Shown here: positions 57,762 through 64,000 of the stretch, in pieces
Position numbering within the stretch: the stretch's first letter is position 1
Layout: each line of letters begins with the position of its first letter
Assembly: GCF_009766005.1 (NCBI RefSeq)
Contig: NZ_LMUK01000041.1
Location: 140,544-204,543 of the forward strand
DNA: 64,000 bases
Reading direction: 5' to 3'
From: Bradyrhizobium sp. S69
GTDB taxonomy: Bacteria > Pseudomonadota > Alphaproteobacteria > Rhizobiales > Xanthobacteraceae
The notes under the pieces: generated by a model
Database searches by the model: none
Seen by the model: only the letters and a program-made list of their open reading frames with translations
Told to the model about the DNA's origin: nothing
Translations under genes and position numbers: made by a program

Positions 57762-57792
57762 GGAAAAAAACAACGGCGTTATTCCTCGCCGC

Positions 57793-60168
57793 CTACGCCG
57801 CTTTCGTCTTCTTCGCATCCTGAATGGCACGCCAGACCCGCTCCGGGGTCAGCGGCATGTCGATGTGCGAAATGCCGTATTCGGAGAGCGCGTCGACCAC
57901 CGCGTTGACGAGGCAGACCAGACTGCCGGCGCAGCCGGCTTCGCCGCAGCCCTTGGTGCCCAGCGGATTGGATTTTGCCGGCGACGGATGATCGCTGACT
58001 TCCATCAGCGGAATGTCGCCGGCGCGCGGCATCGCGTAGTCCATGAACGAGCCGGTGATCGGCTGGCCGCTTTCGTCGTAGCTGACTTCCTCCATCAGCG
58101 CCTGGCCGATGCCCTGCGCGACGCCGCCATGCAGCTGGCCCGCGACGATCATCGGATTGACGACGACGCCGAAATCATTGACCGCGCTATAGCGCACGAT
58201 CTGCACGATGCCGGTTTCGGGATCGAGTTCGACTTCCGCGACATGACAGCCGTTCGGGAAGGTCGAGGGCGTATCCTTGCTGTTGTGATCGACGTCGAGC
58301 GAGGAGGGTAGGCCTTCGGGCATCTTGCCCTCGCGGGTGCGGCGCGCCAGCTCCATGATATCGATGCTGCGGTCGGTGCCGGCGATGGTGAAGCGGCCGT
58401 TGGCGAATTCGATGTCGCCCTCGGAGGCCTCCATCAGATGGGCCGCGGCCTGCTTGCCCTTGGCGATCACCAGCGCGGAGGATTCGACGATGGCCTGACC
58501 GGTCGCGGTGATCGAGCGCGAGCCGCCGGTGCCGTTGCCGAAGCGGACAAGGTCGCTGTCGCCCTGTTCGAGGGTGACCTTCTCGAAGGGCACGCCGAGT
58601 TGCGCGCAAAGCACCTGCGCGAACGGCGTCGCATGACCCTGGCCGTAATCCAGCGTGCCGGTGGTCAGCTTCACCGAGCCGTCCGGCTCGAATGTGATCT
58701 TGCCGAGTTCGCCGCTCGGAGGCGCGGTGACCTCGAGATAGGAGCCGACCGCGATGCCGCGCAACTTGCCGTTCTTGCGGCTTTCCTTCTTCCGCTTGGC
58801 AAAATTGGCGTGATCGGAAATCTCCAGCGCCTTGTCGAAGACGCCCTGGAAGTCGCCGCTGTCATAGGTGACGCCGGAGGCGGCTGCGAACGGCAACTGC
58901 GCGGGCTTGATGAAATTGCGTTTGCGCAAGGTGAGCCGGTTGATGCCCATCTCCTCGGCGGCGCGGTCGATCAGCCGCTCCATGTAATAATTCGCCTCGG
59001 GCCGCCCGGCGCCGCGATAGGCGCCCATCAGCGTGGTGTTGGTCAGCACGGTCTTGATGTCGACGCCGAGCAGCGGCGTGCGGTAAACGCTGGCGAGATT
59101 CTTGCCGGTGTTGAGCGAGAGGGGGCCCGGCGAAACGCCGCTGATATAGGCGCCGAGATTGCCGTAACCGTTGAGACGCACCGCGAGGAACTTGCCGTCG
59201 CTGTCCAGCGCCAGCTCGGCATGGATGATCTGGGCGCGGCCCTGGCTGTCCGACAGAAAGCTGGTCGAGCGCTCGTCGGTCCATTTGACCGGCCGCCCCA
59301 GCGCCTTCGCCGCATGCAGGATGCAGGTATATTCGGGATAGCTGATGTTCTTCATCCCGAACGAGCCGCCGACATTCGCGGTCAGGATGCGAACCTTCTC
59401 CGCGGGGACGTTCAGGAGCTTGGCCAAGGTCGCCCGGTTGCCCGAAACGCCCTGGGTCGGCACCTGGATGGTGTAGCGCTCGCTGGTTTTGTCGTAGGCG
59501 CCGATCGCGACCCGCGGCTCCATCGACACCACGGCGACGCGGGTGTTGACGATATCGAGCTTGGTCACGTGGGCGGCGCCGGCAAACGCCGCATCGATCT
59601 TGGCGGTGTCGCCAAAATGATAATCCAGCGCCACGTTATTCGGGATGTGGTCGTAAAGCTGCGGCGCGCCGGGTTTTGCGGCCTCCTCGGCATTGGTCAC
59701 CGCGGGCAGGGAATCGATCTCGAGCGCGACCGCCTCGGCCGCGTCGCGTGCCTGCGCCAGCGTTTCCGCCACCACGAACGCCACGGGATCGCCGACATAG
59801 CGCACCTTGTCGGTCGCGAGCGCCATGCGGTTGGTCTGCAGCAGTGGCGACCCGTCTCGGCTCTTCAGCGGCAGGCCGCAGGTGAATGGGCCGTAATTCG
59901 CCGAAGCAAGATCGGCCCCGGTCCAGACGCCGAGCACCCCCGGCAAGGCCTTGGCAGCCGAGGTGTCGATGCCCTTGAGGATGCCGTGGGCGTGGCTGGA
60001 GCGCACGATCCAGGCGTAGACCTGCCCGGGCAGGGCGAAATCATCGGTGTATTTACCCTTGCCGCGCACCAGGGTGTCGTCTTCCTTGCGCCGGACCGGC
60101 TGTCCGACGCCGTATTTTTGCAGTGCGATAGCGTTTTCCAGCGAGGACGGAGCGGTGTGATCTTGCAT
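57793..60168 (-). CDS. CoxL/xanthine-dehydrogenase-type molybdopterin-binding subunit
   Basis: 791 residues from ATG 60168 (MQDHTAPSSLENAIALQKYG), followed by GQPVRRKEDDTLVRGKGKYT. The open frame upstream to 61680 is antisense to ppx and not native. Large subunit of the molybdenum hydroxylase family: GSFGMKNISYPEYTCILHAA, TTLMGAYRGAGRPEANYYME, GSRSITATGQAIVESSALVI and KGCGEAGCAGSLVCLVNAVV with the catalytic Glu. AYRGAGR is the form II signature, not the AYXCSFR of true CO dehydrogenase. The FAD and FeS subunit genes are not adjacent, so its partners must be elsewhere. Confidence 0.93.
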   Translation of the reverse strand: MQDHTAPSSLENAIALQKYGVGQPVRRKEDDTLVRGKGKYTDDFALPGQVYAWIVRSSHAHGILKGIDTSAAKALPGVLGVWTGADLASANYGPFTCGLPLKSRDGSPLLQTNRMALATDKVRYVGDPVAFVVAETLAQARDAAEAVALEIDSLPAVTNAEEAAKPGAPQLYDHIPNNVALDYHFGDTAKIDAAFAGAAHVTKLDIVNTRVAVVSMEPRVAIGAYDKTSERYTIQVPTQGVSGNRATLAKLLNVPAEKVRILTANVGGSFGMKNISYPEYTCILHAAKALGRPVKWTDERSTSFLSDSQGRAQIIHAELALDSDGKFLAVRLNGYGNLGAYISGVSPGPLSLNTGKNLASVYRTPLLGVDIKTVLTNTTLMGAYRGAGRPEANYYMERLIDRAAEEMGINRLTLRKRNFIKPAQLPFAAASGVTYDSGDFQGVFDKALEISDHANFAKRKKESRKNGKLRGIAVGSYLEVTAPPSGELGKITFEPDGSVKLTTGTLDYGQGHATPFAQVLCAQLGVPFEKVTLEQGDSDLVRFGNGTGGSRSITATGQAIVESSALVIAKGKQAAAHLMEASEGDIEFANGRFTIAGTDRSIDIMELARRTREGKMPEGLPSSLDVDHNSKDTPSTFPNGCHVAEVELDPETGIVQIVRYSAVNDFGVVVNPMIVAGQLHGGVAQGIGQALMEEVSYDESGQPITGSFMDYAMPRAGDIPLMEVSDHPSPAKSNPLGTKGCGEAGCAGSLVCLVNAVVDALSEYGISHIDMPLTPERVWRAIQDAKKTKAA

Positions 60169-60360
60169 GTAAGGGACCTGAAATGCCGGCATTTGCACGA
60201 TTTCGCGGCGGTGACCCCGAGATAAACCAGCGAAACCCCAACGACAACGCCTGATTGGGCATAGTCCTATGTGCCTGCTGTTGCGCGCCGGGCCGGCGCT
60301 GCTAAAGTTTCTGTGAACGGAACTCCCAGCCGGCCACGATGGCCGTGGAAAGACAGTTTG

Positions 60361-61488
60361 ATGAACGACGATACGCGGCTTCGCGATGGCCTTGAGCCAT
60401 GCGAAAGCCCGCAACAATCGGTCGCGGCGGTGAGCCCAAGCTTGTCGGGGCAAGGCCTGTCGGGACAAGGCTTGTCGGGGCAAAGCTCGCCCGCAATCAG
60501 CCATTCGGCGGGCGCCGGGACCGGCGTCTATGCCGCGCTCGACCTCGGTACCAACAATTGCCGGCTGCTGATCGCGTGTCCCACCGGCGATGGCTTTCGC
60601 GTGGTCGATTCGTTCTCGCGGATCATCCGTTTGGGCGAGGGCATCTCGACGACCGGCTGCATCAGCGACGCCGCGATCGAGCGCGCGATCGCGGCGCTGA
60701 GCATTTGCCGCGACAAGATTGCGTTGAGGAAGGCCCGGCGGCTGCGGCTGATCGCAACCGAGGCCTGCCGCGCGGCCGCCAACGCCGCCGGTTTCCGCGA
60801 CCGCGTCGCGGCCGAAACCGGCATCCGGCTGGAGGTGATCGACCGCGAGACCGAAGCGGCCCTCGCGGTGCTCGGCTGCTCGCCGCTGCTCGACCCGGAC
60901 GGGCGAGGCGCCATCCTGTTCGACATCGGCGGCGGCTCGACCGAACTGGTCCGGATCGAGCGCGATCCGACTGAGCCAAACGCGGCGCCCCGGATCAAGG
61001 CATGGATGTCGATCCCGCTCGGCGTCGTCACCCTGGCCGAGCGTTTCGGCGGCAGGGACGTCACGACGCAGTCCTATGCGTTGACGGTGCAGGAAGTGGC
61101 AAAACACATCGCCGGCTTCGCCGCCGAGCATGGTGGCGATCTCGAGGGGATGCATTTGCTGGGCACCTCCGGCACGGTGACGACGCTGGCCGGCGTGCAT
61201 CTCAATCTGCAGCGATACGATCGCCGGCGGATTGACGGCGTCTGGATGAGCAACGCCGACATATCGGCGACCATCGCGCGCCTGCTCGCGATGAGCTATC
61301 AGGAACGCGCCGACAATCATTGCGTCAGCATCGAACGCGCCGATCTGGTGCTGGCGGGCTGCGCCATCCTCGACGCAATCCGTGATGCATTTCCACTGCC
61401 GCGGCTGCGGGTCGCCGATCGCGGCCTGCGCGAGGGAATGCTGGTCGAGATGATGCGCGAGGACGGCGTGCTCGGCATATGCCGGTAG
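60361..61488 (+). CDS. ppx: Ppx/GppA family phosphatase
   Basis: 375 residues from ATG 60361 (MNDDTRLRDGLEPCESPQQS); upstream in-frame codons are not family-like. Exopolyphosphatase/guanosine pentaphosphatase of the actin-like ATPase fold: YAALDLGTNNCRLLIACPTG (phosphate 1), AILFDIGGGSTELVRIERDP (phosphate 2), LLGTSGTVTTLAGVHLNLQR. A 45-base stretch near 60450-60495 repeats a 15-base unit three times, coding LSGQG-LSGQG-LSGQS before the catalytic domain. The rlmE gene follows, a pairing common in alphaproteobacteria. Confidence 0.95.
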   Translation: MNDDTRLRDGLEPCESPQQSVAAVSPSLSGQGLSGQGLSGQSSPAISHSAGAGTGVYAALDLGTNNCRLLIACPTGDGFRVVDSFSRIIRLGEGISTTGCISDAAIERAIAALSICRDKIALRKARRLRLIATEACRAAANAAGFRDRVAAETGIRLEVIDRETEAALAVLGCSPLLDPDGRGAILFDIGGGSTELVRIERDPTEPNAAPRIKAWMSIPLGVVTLAERFGGRDVTTQSYALTVQEVAKHIAGFAAEHGGDLEGMHLLGTSGTVTTLAGVHLNLQRYDRRRIDGVWMSNADISATIARLLAMSYQERADNHCVSIERADLVLAGCAILDAIRDAFPLPRLRVADRGLREGMLVEMMREDGVLGICR

Positions 61489-61508
61489 GCGCATCATCCC
61501 GCGATGTG

Positions 61509-61618
61509 CTAGAGCCTTTTCCGTTCCGATGGAATCGGAACGGGGCTCTAGTCTTTTGTTTGGACGCGTTTTCTTCACGCGAACCGGTACCCACTTCGCT
61601 CGAAAACGCTCTAGAGCG
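61509..61618. repeat. dispersed repeat, family 4 copy 2
   Basis: CTAGAGCC...GGCTCTAG hairpin with CCGTTCCGAT / ATCGGAACGG, then GGACGCGTTTTCTTCACGCG and ACTTCGCTCGAAAACGCTCT. Same element as at 56707. Confidence 0.82.
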
Positions 61619-61650
61619 CGGGCAACTGACACAAGGCAAGCAAGACAGAT

Positions 61651-62340
61651 ATGGCGAAGGACACCACCGGCCGGCTGCACGTCACGGTCAAGAGCGGTGG
61701 CAAGCGCAAGCTGTCATCGAAATTGTGGCTGGAACGCCAGCTCAACGATCCCTACGTAGCGCAGGCCAAGCGGGACGGCTTCCGCTCGCGCGCGGCCTAC
61801 AAGCTGCTCGAGATCGACGACAAGCATCATTTCCTCAAGCAGGGCATCACGGTGGTCGATCTTGGCGCGGCGCCCGGCGGCTGGAGCCAGGTCGCGGCCA
61901 AGCGTACCGGTGCGGCCGACGGCAAGGGCAAGGTCATCGCGATCGATCTTCTGGAGATGCCGGAGATCGGGGGCGTCAGTTTCGCACAGCTCGATTTTCT
62001 TAAAGACGATGCGCCGGAAAAACTGCTGGCAATGCTCGGCGGGCGCGCCGATGTGGTGCTGTCCGACATGGCCGCCAACACCACCGGCCATCGCAAGACC
62101 GATCAGTTGCGTATCCTCGGTCTCGTGGAGGGGGCAGCGGCGTTCGCCGCCGACGTGCTCAATCCCGGCGGTACCTTCGTCGCTAAGGTGTTTCAGAGCG
62201 GCGCCGATGCCGATCTGCTGGCGCAGCTCAAGCGCGACTTTGCGACGGTCAAGCACGTCAAGCCGGCCTCGAGCCGGCAGGATTCCTCCGAGCGCTACGT
62301 GCTTGCGATCGGGTTTCGCGGTGGGTCAAAGGAATCGTAG
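61651..62340 (+). CDS. rlmE: 23S rRNA (uridine-2'-O-)-methyltransferase RlmE
   Basis: 229 residues. Methylates U2552 of 23S rRNA late in 50S assembly. Motifs: [20 protein letters not shown] (catalytic Lys), SAM motif [40 protein letters not shown] (catalytic Asp), [20 protein letters not shown] (Lys), [20 protein letters not shown] (Glu). All members of the K-D-K-E tetrad are seen. An N-terminal basic extension ([20 protein letters not shown]) precedes the fold. Full family length. Confidence 0.97.
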   Translation: MAKDTTGRLHVTVKSGGKRKLSSKLWLERQLNDPYVAQAKRDGFRSRAAYKLLEIDDKHHFLKQGITVVDLGAAPGGWSQVAAKRTGAADGKGKVIAIDLLEMPEIGGVSFAQLDFLKDDAPEKLLAMLGGRADVVLSDMAANTTGHRKTDQLRILGLVEGAAAFAADVLNPGGTFVAKVFQSGADADLLAQLKRDFATVKHVKPASSRQDSSERYVLAIGFRGGSKES

Positions 62341-62341
62341 A

Positions 62342-62444
62342 GTCGTAGGGTGGGCAAAGGCGCGCTCGCGCCGTGACCACCAACTATTTTTATCTTTTGC
62401 AACCATTGCTATGGTGGGCACGCTGCGCTTTGCCCACCCTACGG
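62342..62444. repeat. palindromic repeat around GTAGGGTGGGCAAAG
   Basis: GTAGGGTGGGCAAAGGCGCG at the left and CGCTTTGCCCACCCTACG at the right form a long inverted repeat with a ~60-base loop that contains another GGTGGGCACGCTGCG word. Confidence 0.8.
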
Positions 62445-62593
62445 CGCCGCCGTTTTGCTTGGCAGAATTTCAGGATTGTCTTGCAGCTTTTGTGCAAACG
62501 CCGATCGGCACACGCAAGCGACATAAAGTCTTTGATAGCTGACGTTTCGCGGAGGCCGGCTGATCGGTCTCCGTCGCAACTCGGTTGTTTCGC

Positions 62594-63904
62594 ATGCTCA
62601 AACGTCTGGCCACGATCGCACTCTGGTGCGTGGCGCCGGTCCTGATCTTCGTCAGCGCCAAACTCTACGATCCTTATCTCGTGATGATCCGCGGCTGGGG
62701 ACATGTGGCTTTGATGATCAGCGAGCTTGCCGGGATCGGCGCGTTGCTCGTTTGCGGATATTGGCGTCGCGGAGGCGTCGCCGGCAAAGTCCTGGTCCTG
62801 CTGTGGTGCCTGGCGCCGCTGGCGATGCTGTCCGCGGTGACGGTTTTTCATGGGCGCAAGCACGCCGTGCTTCACGCGGAAGGCCGGCGGGCGCAGGAAC
62901 TGGGACGACATTTTATCGTCGGCTATTCGTCGTTCGACGAGATTGCGTCGCTTGCCGCCAAGGGATTGATCGGCGGGATCTACGTCACCCGGCACAACAT
63001 CGAGGGGCGCACGGCCGACGCCTTGAGATCGGAAATCTCGCAGCTTCAAGCGATACGAAGTGCGAGGGGCCTTCCACCCCTGATCGTCGCCGCGGATCAG
63101 GAAGGCGGCATCGTTTCCCACATGTCTCCACCGCTGACGGGACTGCCCGCGCTCGCCACGCTGGCGGCATTGCCGCCGGCCGAGCGGCTGGCGAAGGCCG
63201 AAGAGTTTGGTCGAACCCAAGGTCGTGAGCTGGCGGCGCTTGGGGTCACGCTGAATTTCTCGCCCGTCGTCGATCTGCTGCGGACCGGGGCGCCGAATCC
63301 ACTCGACTTCAACAGCCTGATCAGCCGCCGCGCGATCTCGGGCGATCCGGAAGTCGTGGCGTCTATCGCGGCGGCCTATGCGCGAGGCCTCGAGGCCAAT
63401 GGCGTCGAGGCAACGGTGAAACATTTTCCTGGCCTGGGGCGCGTGCAGGCGGATACCCATCATTTTCGCGCCGATCTCGCGACGCCGGTTGCCGAGCTGG
63501 AGGCCACGGACTGGATGCCGTTCCGTCAGGTTCTGGCGCGGTCGAGCGCCTATCTGATGGTCGGACATGTCGCGGTTACCGCGATCGATCCAAACAAGGC
63601 GGCATCGCACTCCAGGCGCGTCATCAACGATCTGATCCGGAATAAATGGGGGTATCAGGGCATCATCATCACCGACGACCTGGTGATGGGTCCGATCTAC
63701 GAGCACGGCGTATGTGCCGCCGTCGTCGAAGCCCTCAATGCAGGCGTGGATTTGCTGCTGGTCGCCTATGACGGTCTTCAGTTCTACCGCATGTACGATT
63801 GCGCGCTCGGCGCTTCGACGGGAGGGCGGTTGGATGAAACGATGCTGAACAACAGCCTCGCGCGGTTGAGCTCGAAAATTCCCGCGGCAGGCCGGGGTGA
63901 GTGA
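62594..63904 (+). CDS. membrane-anchored GH3 (beta-N-acetylhexosaminidase-like) protein
   Basis: 436 residues from ATG 62594 (a TTG at 62585 is also in frame). The N-terminus holds two to three hydrophobic segments (LATIALWCVAPVLIFVSAKL, LMISELAGIGALLVCGY, VLVLLWCLAPLAMLSAV), so it is anchored in the membrane. The catalytic domain then has IVAADQEGGIVSHMSP, LGVTLNFSPVVDLL, EATVKHFPGLGRVQADTHHF (K-H-F-P-G and the D-x-H region) and GIIITDDLVMGPI with the Asp nucleophile. NagZ-like enzymes recycle cell-wall muropeptides; the transmembrane head is unusual for NagZ, so a periplasmic or cell-wall-facing role is more likely. Confidence 0.85.
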   Translation: MLKRLATIALWCVAPVLIFVSAKLYDPYLVMIRGWGHVALMISELAGIGALLVCGYWRRGGVAGKVLVLLWCLAPLAMLSAVTVFHGRKHAVLHAEGRRAQELGRHFIVGYSSFDEIASLAAKGLIGGIYVTRHNIEGRTADALRSEISQLQAIRSARGLPPLIVAADQEGGIVSHMSPPLTGLPALATLAALPPAERLAKAEEFGRTQGRELAALGVTLNFSPVVDLLRTGAPNPLDFNSLISRRAISGDPEVVASIAAAYARGLEANGVEATVKHFPGLGRVQADTHHFRADLATPVAELEATDWMPFRQVLARSSAYLMVGHVAVTAIDPNKAASHSRRVINDLIRNKWGYQGIIITDDLVMGPIYEHGVCAAVVEALNAGVDLLLVAYDGLQFYRMYDCALGASTGGRLDETMLNNSLARLSSKIPAAGRGE

Positions 63905-63909
63905 AGGCG

Positions 63910-63927
63910 CCGCGTGGCGCCACGCGG
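63910..63927. terminator. hairpin between convergent genes
   Basis: Perfect palindrome CCGCGTGGC-GCCACGCGG immediately after the GH3 stop. No T run, so termination would need Rho or act only weakly. Confidence 0.5.
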
Positions 63928-63930
63928 AAA

Positions 63931-64000
63931 CTATCCGAGCCGCTGATCGCGCGCGTTGGCGGTCTCGGTGGCGGCGGTCTCTTCCGGTTCGGCGTCGCGC
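63931..64000 (-). CDS. C-terminal end of a gene entering from the right edge
   Basis: On the minus strand, a frame ending in TAG (63931-63933) codes RDAEPEETAATETANARDQR then LG, a polar Ala/Thr/Glu tail. The body of the protein is outside the window and cannot be identified. Confidence 0.4.
   Translation of the reverse strand, partial: RDAEPEETAATETANARDQRLG

Noticed and set aside
58438-60225. 595-codon plus-strand frame antisense to CoxL
   Set aside because: Shadow of a high-GC gene; composition (Arg/Gly/Ala/His rich) and lack of any motif mark it as non-coding.
60169-61680. Long N-terminal extension of the CoxL frame to 1295 codons
   Set aside because: The extra 500 codons are antisense to ppx and rlmE leader and show no domain; the native start with MQDHTAPSS and RRKEDDTLVRGKGKYT is at 60168.
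1-64000. CRISPR array
   Set aside because: No run of regularly spaced identical 24-40-base repeats with unique spacers; the repeated elements seen are paired palindromes or 22-base motif groups.

Overview
The window looks like a chromosomal segment of a Bradyrhizobium-type alphaproteobacterium. This is inferred from the high-GC gene style, the dispersed palindromic repeats between core genes, the valine-catabolism and CoxL gene sets, and the many short island proteins of a kind I associate with that genus. No database search was possible, so names rest on motifs read by eye.

Layout. (1) 1-7.3 kb: the tail of a probable trehalose-synthase-like enzyme, a small DUF2934 protein, transketolase (tkt), a frameshifted EcsC-family gene, and an MFS efflux gene. 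The MFS gene is cut by an IS5-family remnant that abuts a low-affinity iron permease missing its N-terminus. (2) 7.3-18.4 kb: a field of very small genes and pseudogenes (zinc-ribbon peptides, secreted peptides), a Crp/Fnr regulator, and a large hybrid histidine kinase overlapped by a single-domain response regulator. (3) 18.43-38.43 kb: about 20 kb bounded by two direct copies (55 bp, two mismatches) of the 3' part of a tRNA-Lys gene, as left by site-specific island integration. It holds a gene ending in an RNA polymerase alpha-CTD-like domain, a LysR gene split by an intact IS66 element (8-bp target duplication), a crotonase without the usual catalytic glutamates, a second set of the small zinc-ribbon families seen at 8-13 kb, a cold-shock protein, a candidate small RNA, and a GH13 alpha-glucosidase with a GT4 glycosyltransferase. 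I see no integrase. (4) 38.4-40 kb: a repeat of the gene that follows the first tRNA fragment, then two lysine-rich histone-H1-like proteins. (5) 40-64 kb: core metabolism. It contains an enoyl-CoA hydratase, a PaaI-type thioesterase and a TetR regulator with a clear operator; then a LysR-controlled valine degradation set (mmsA, isobutyryl-CoA dehydrogenase, 3-hydroxyisobutyryl-CoA hydrolase, mmsB) followed by an acyl-CoA synthetase, MaoC hydratase and SDR; then a flavoprotein, D-threonine-aldolase-like enzyme, ABC-F protein, DUF188 protein, hotdog protein, CoxL-type molybdoenzyme subunit, Ppx/GppA phosphatase, RlmE and a GH3 enzyme.

How it works together. Regions 2 and 3 carry the same small-protein families in different order and in different states of decay (frameshifts, a nonsense codon, truncations). 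That fits accretion of related islands at one tRNA-Lys site. Region 5 reads as a conserved catabolic block for branched-chain amino acids and acyl-CoA esters.
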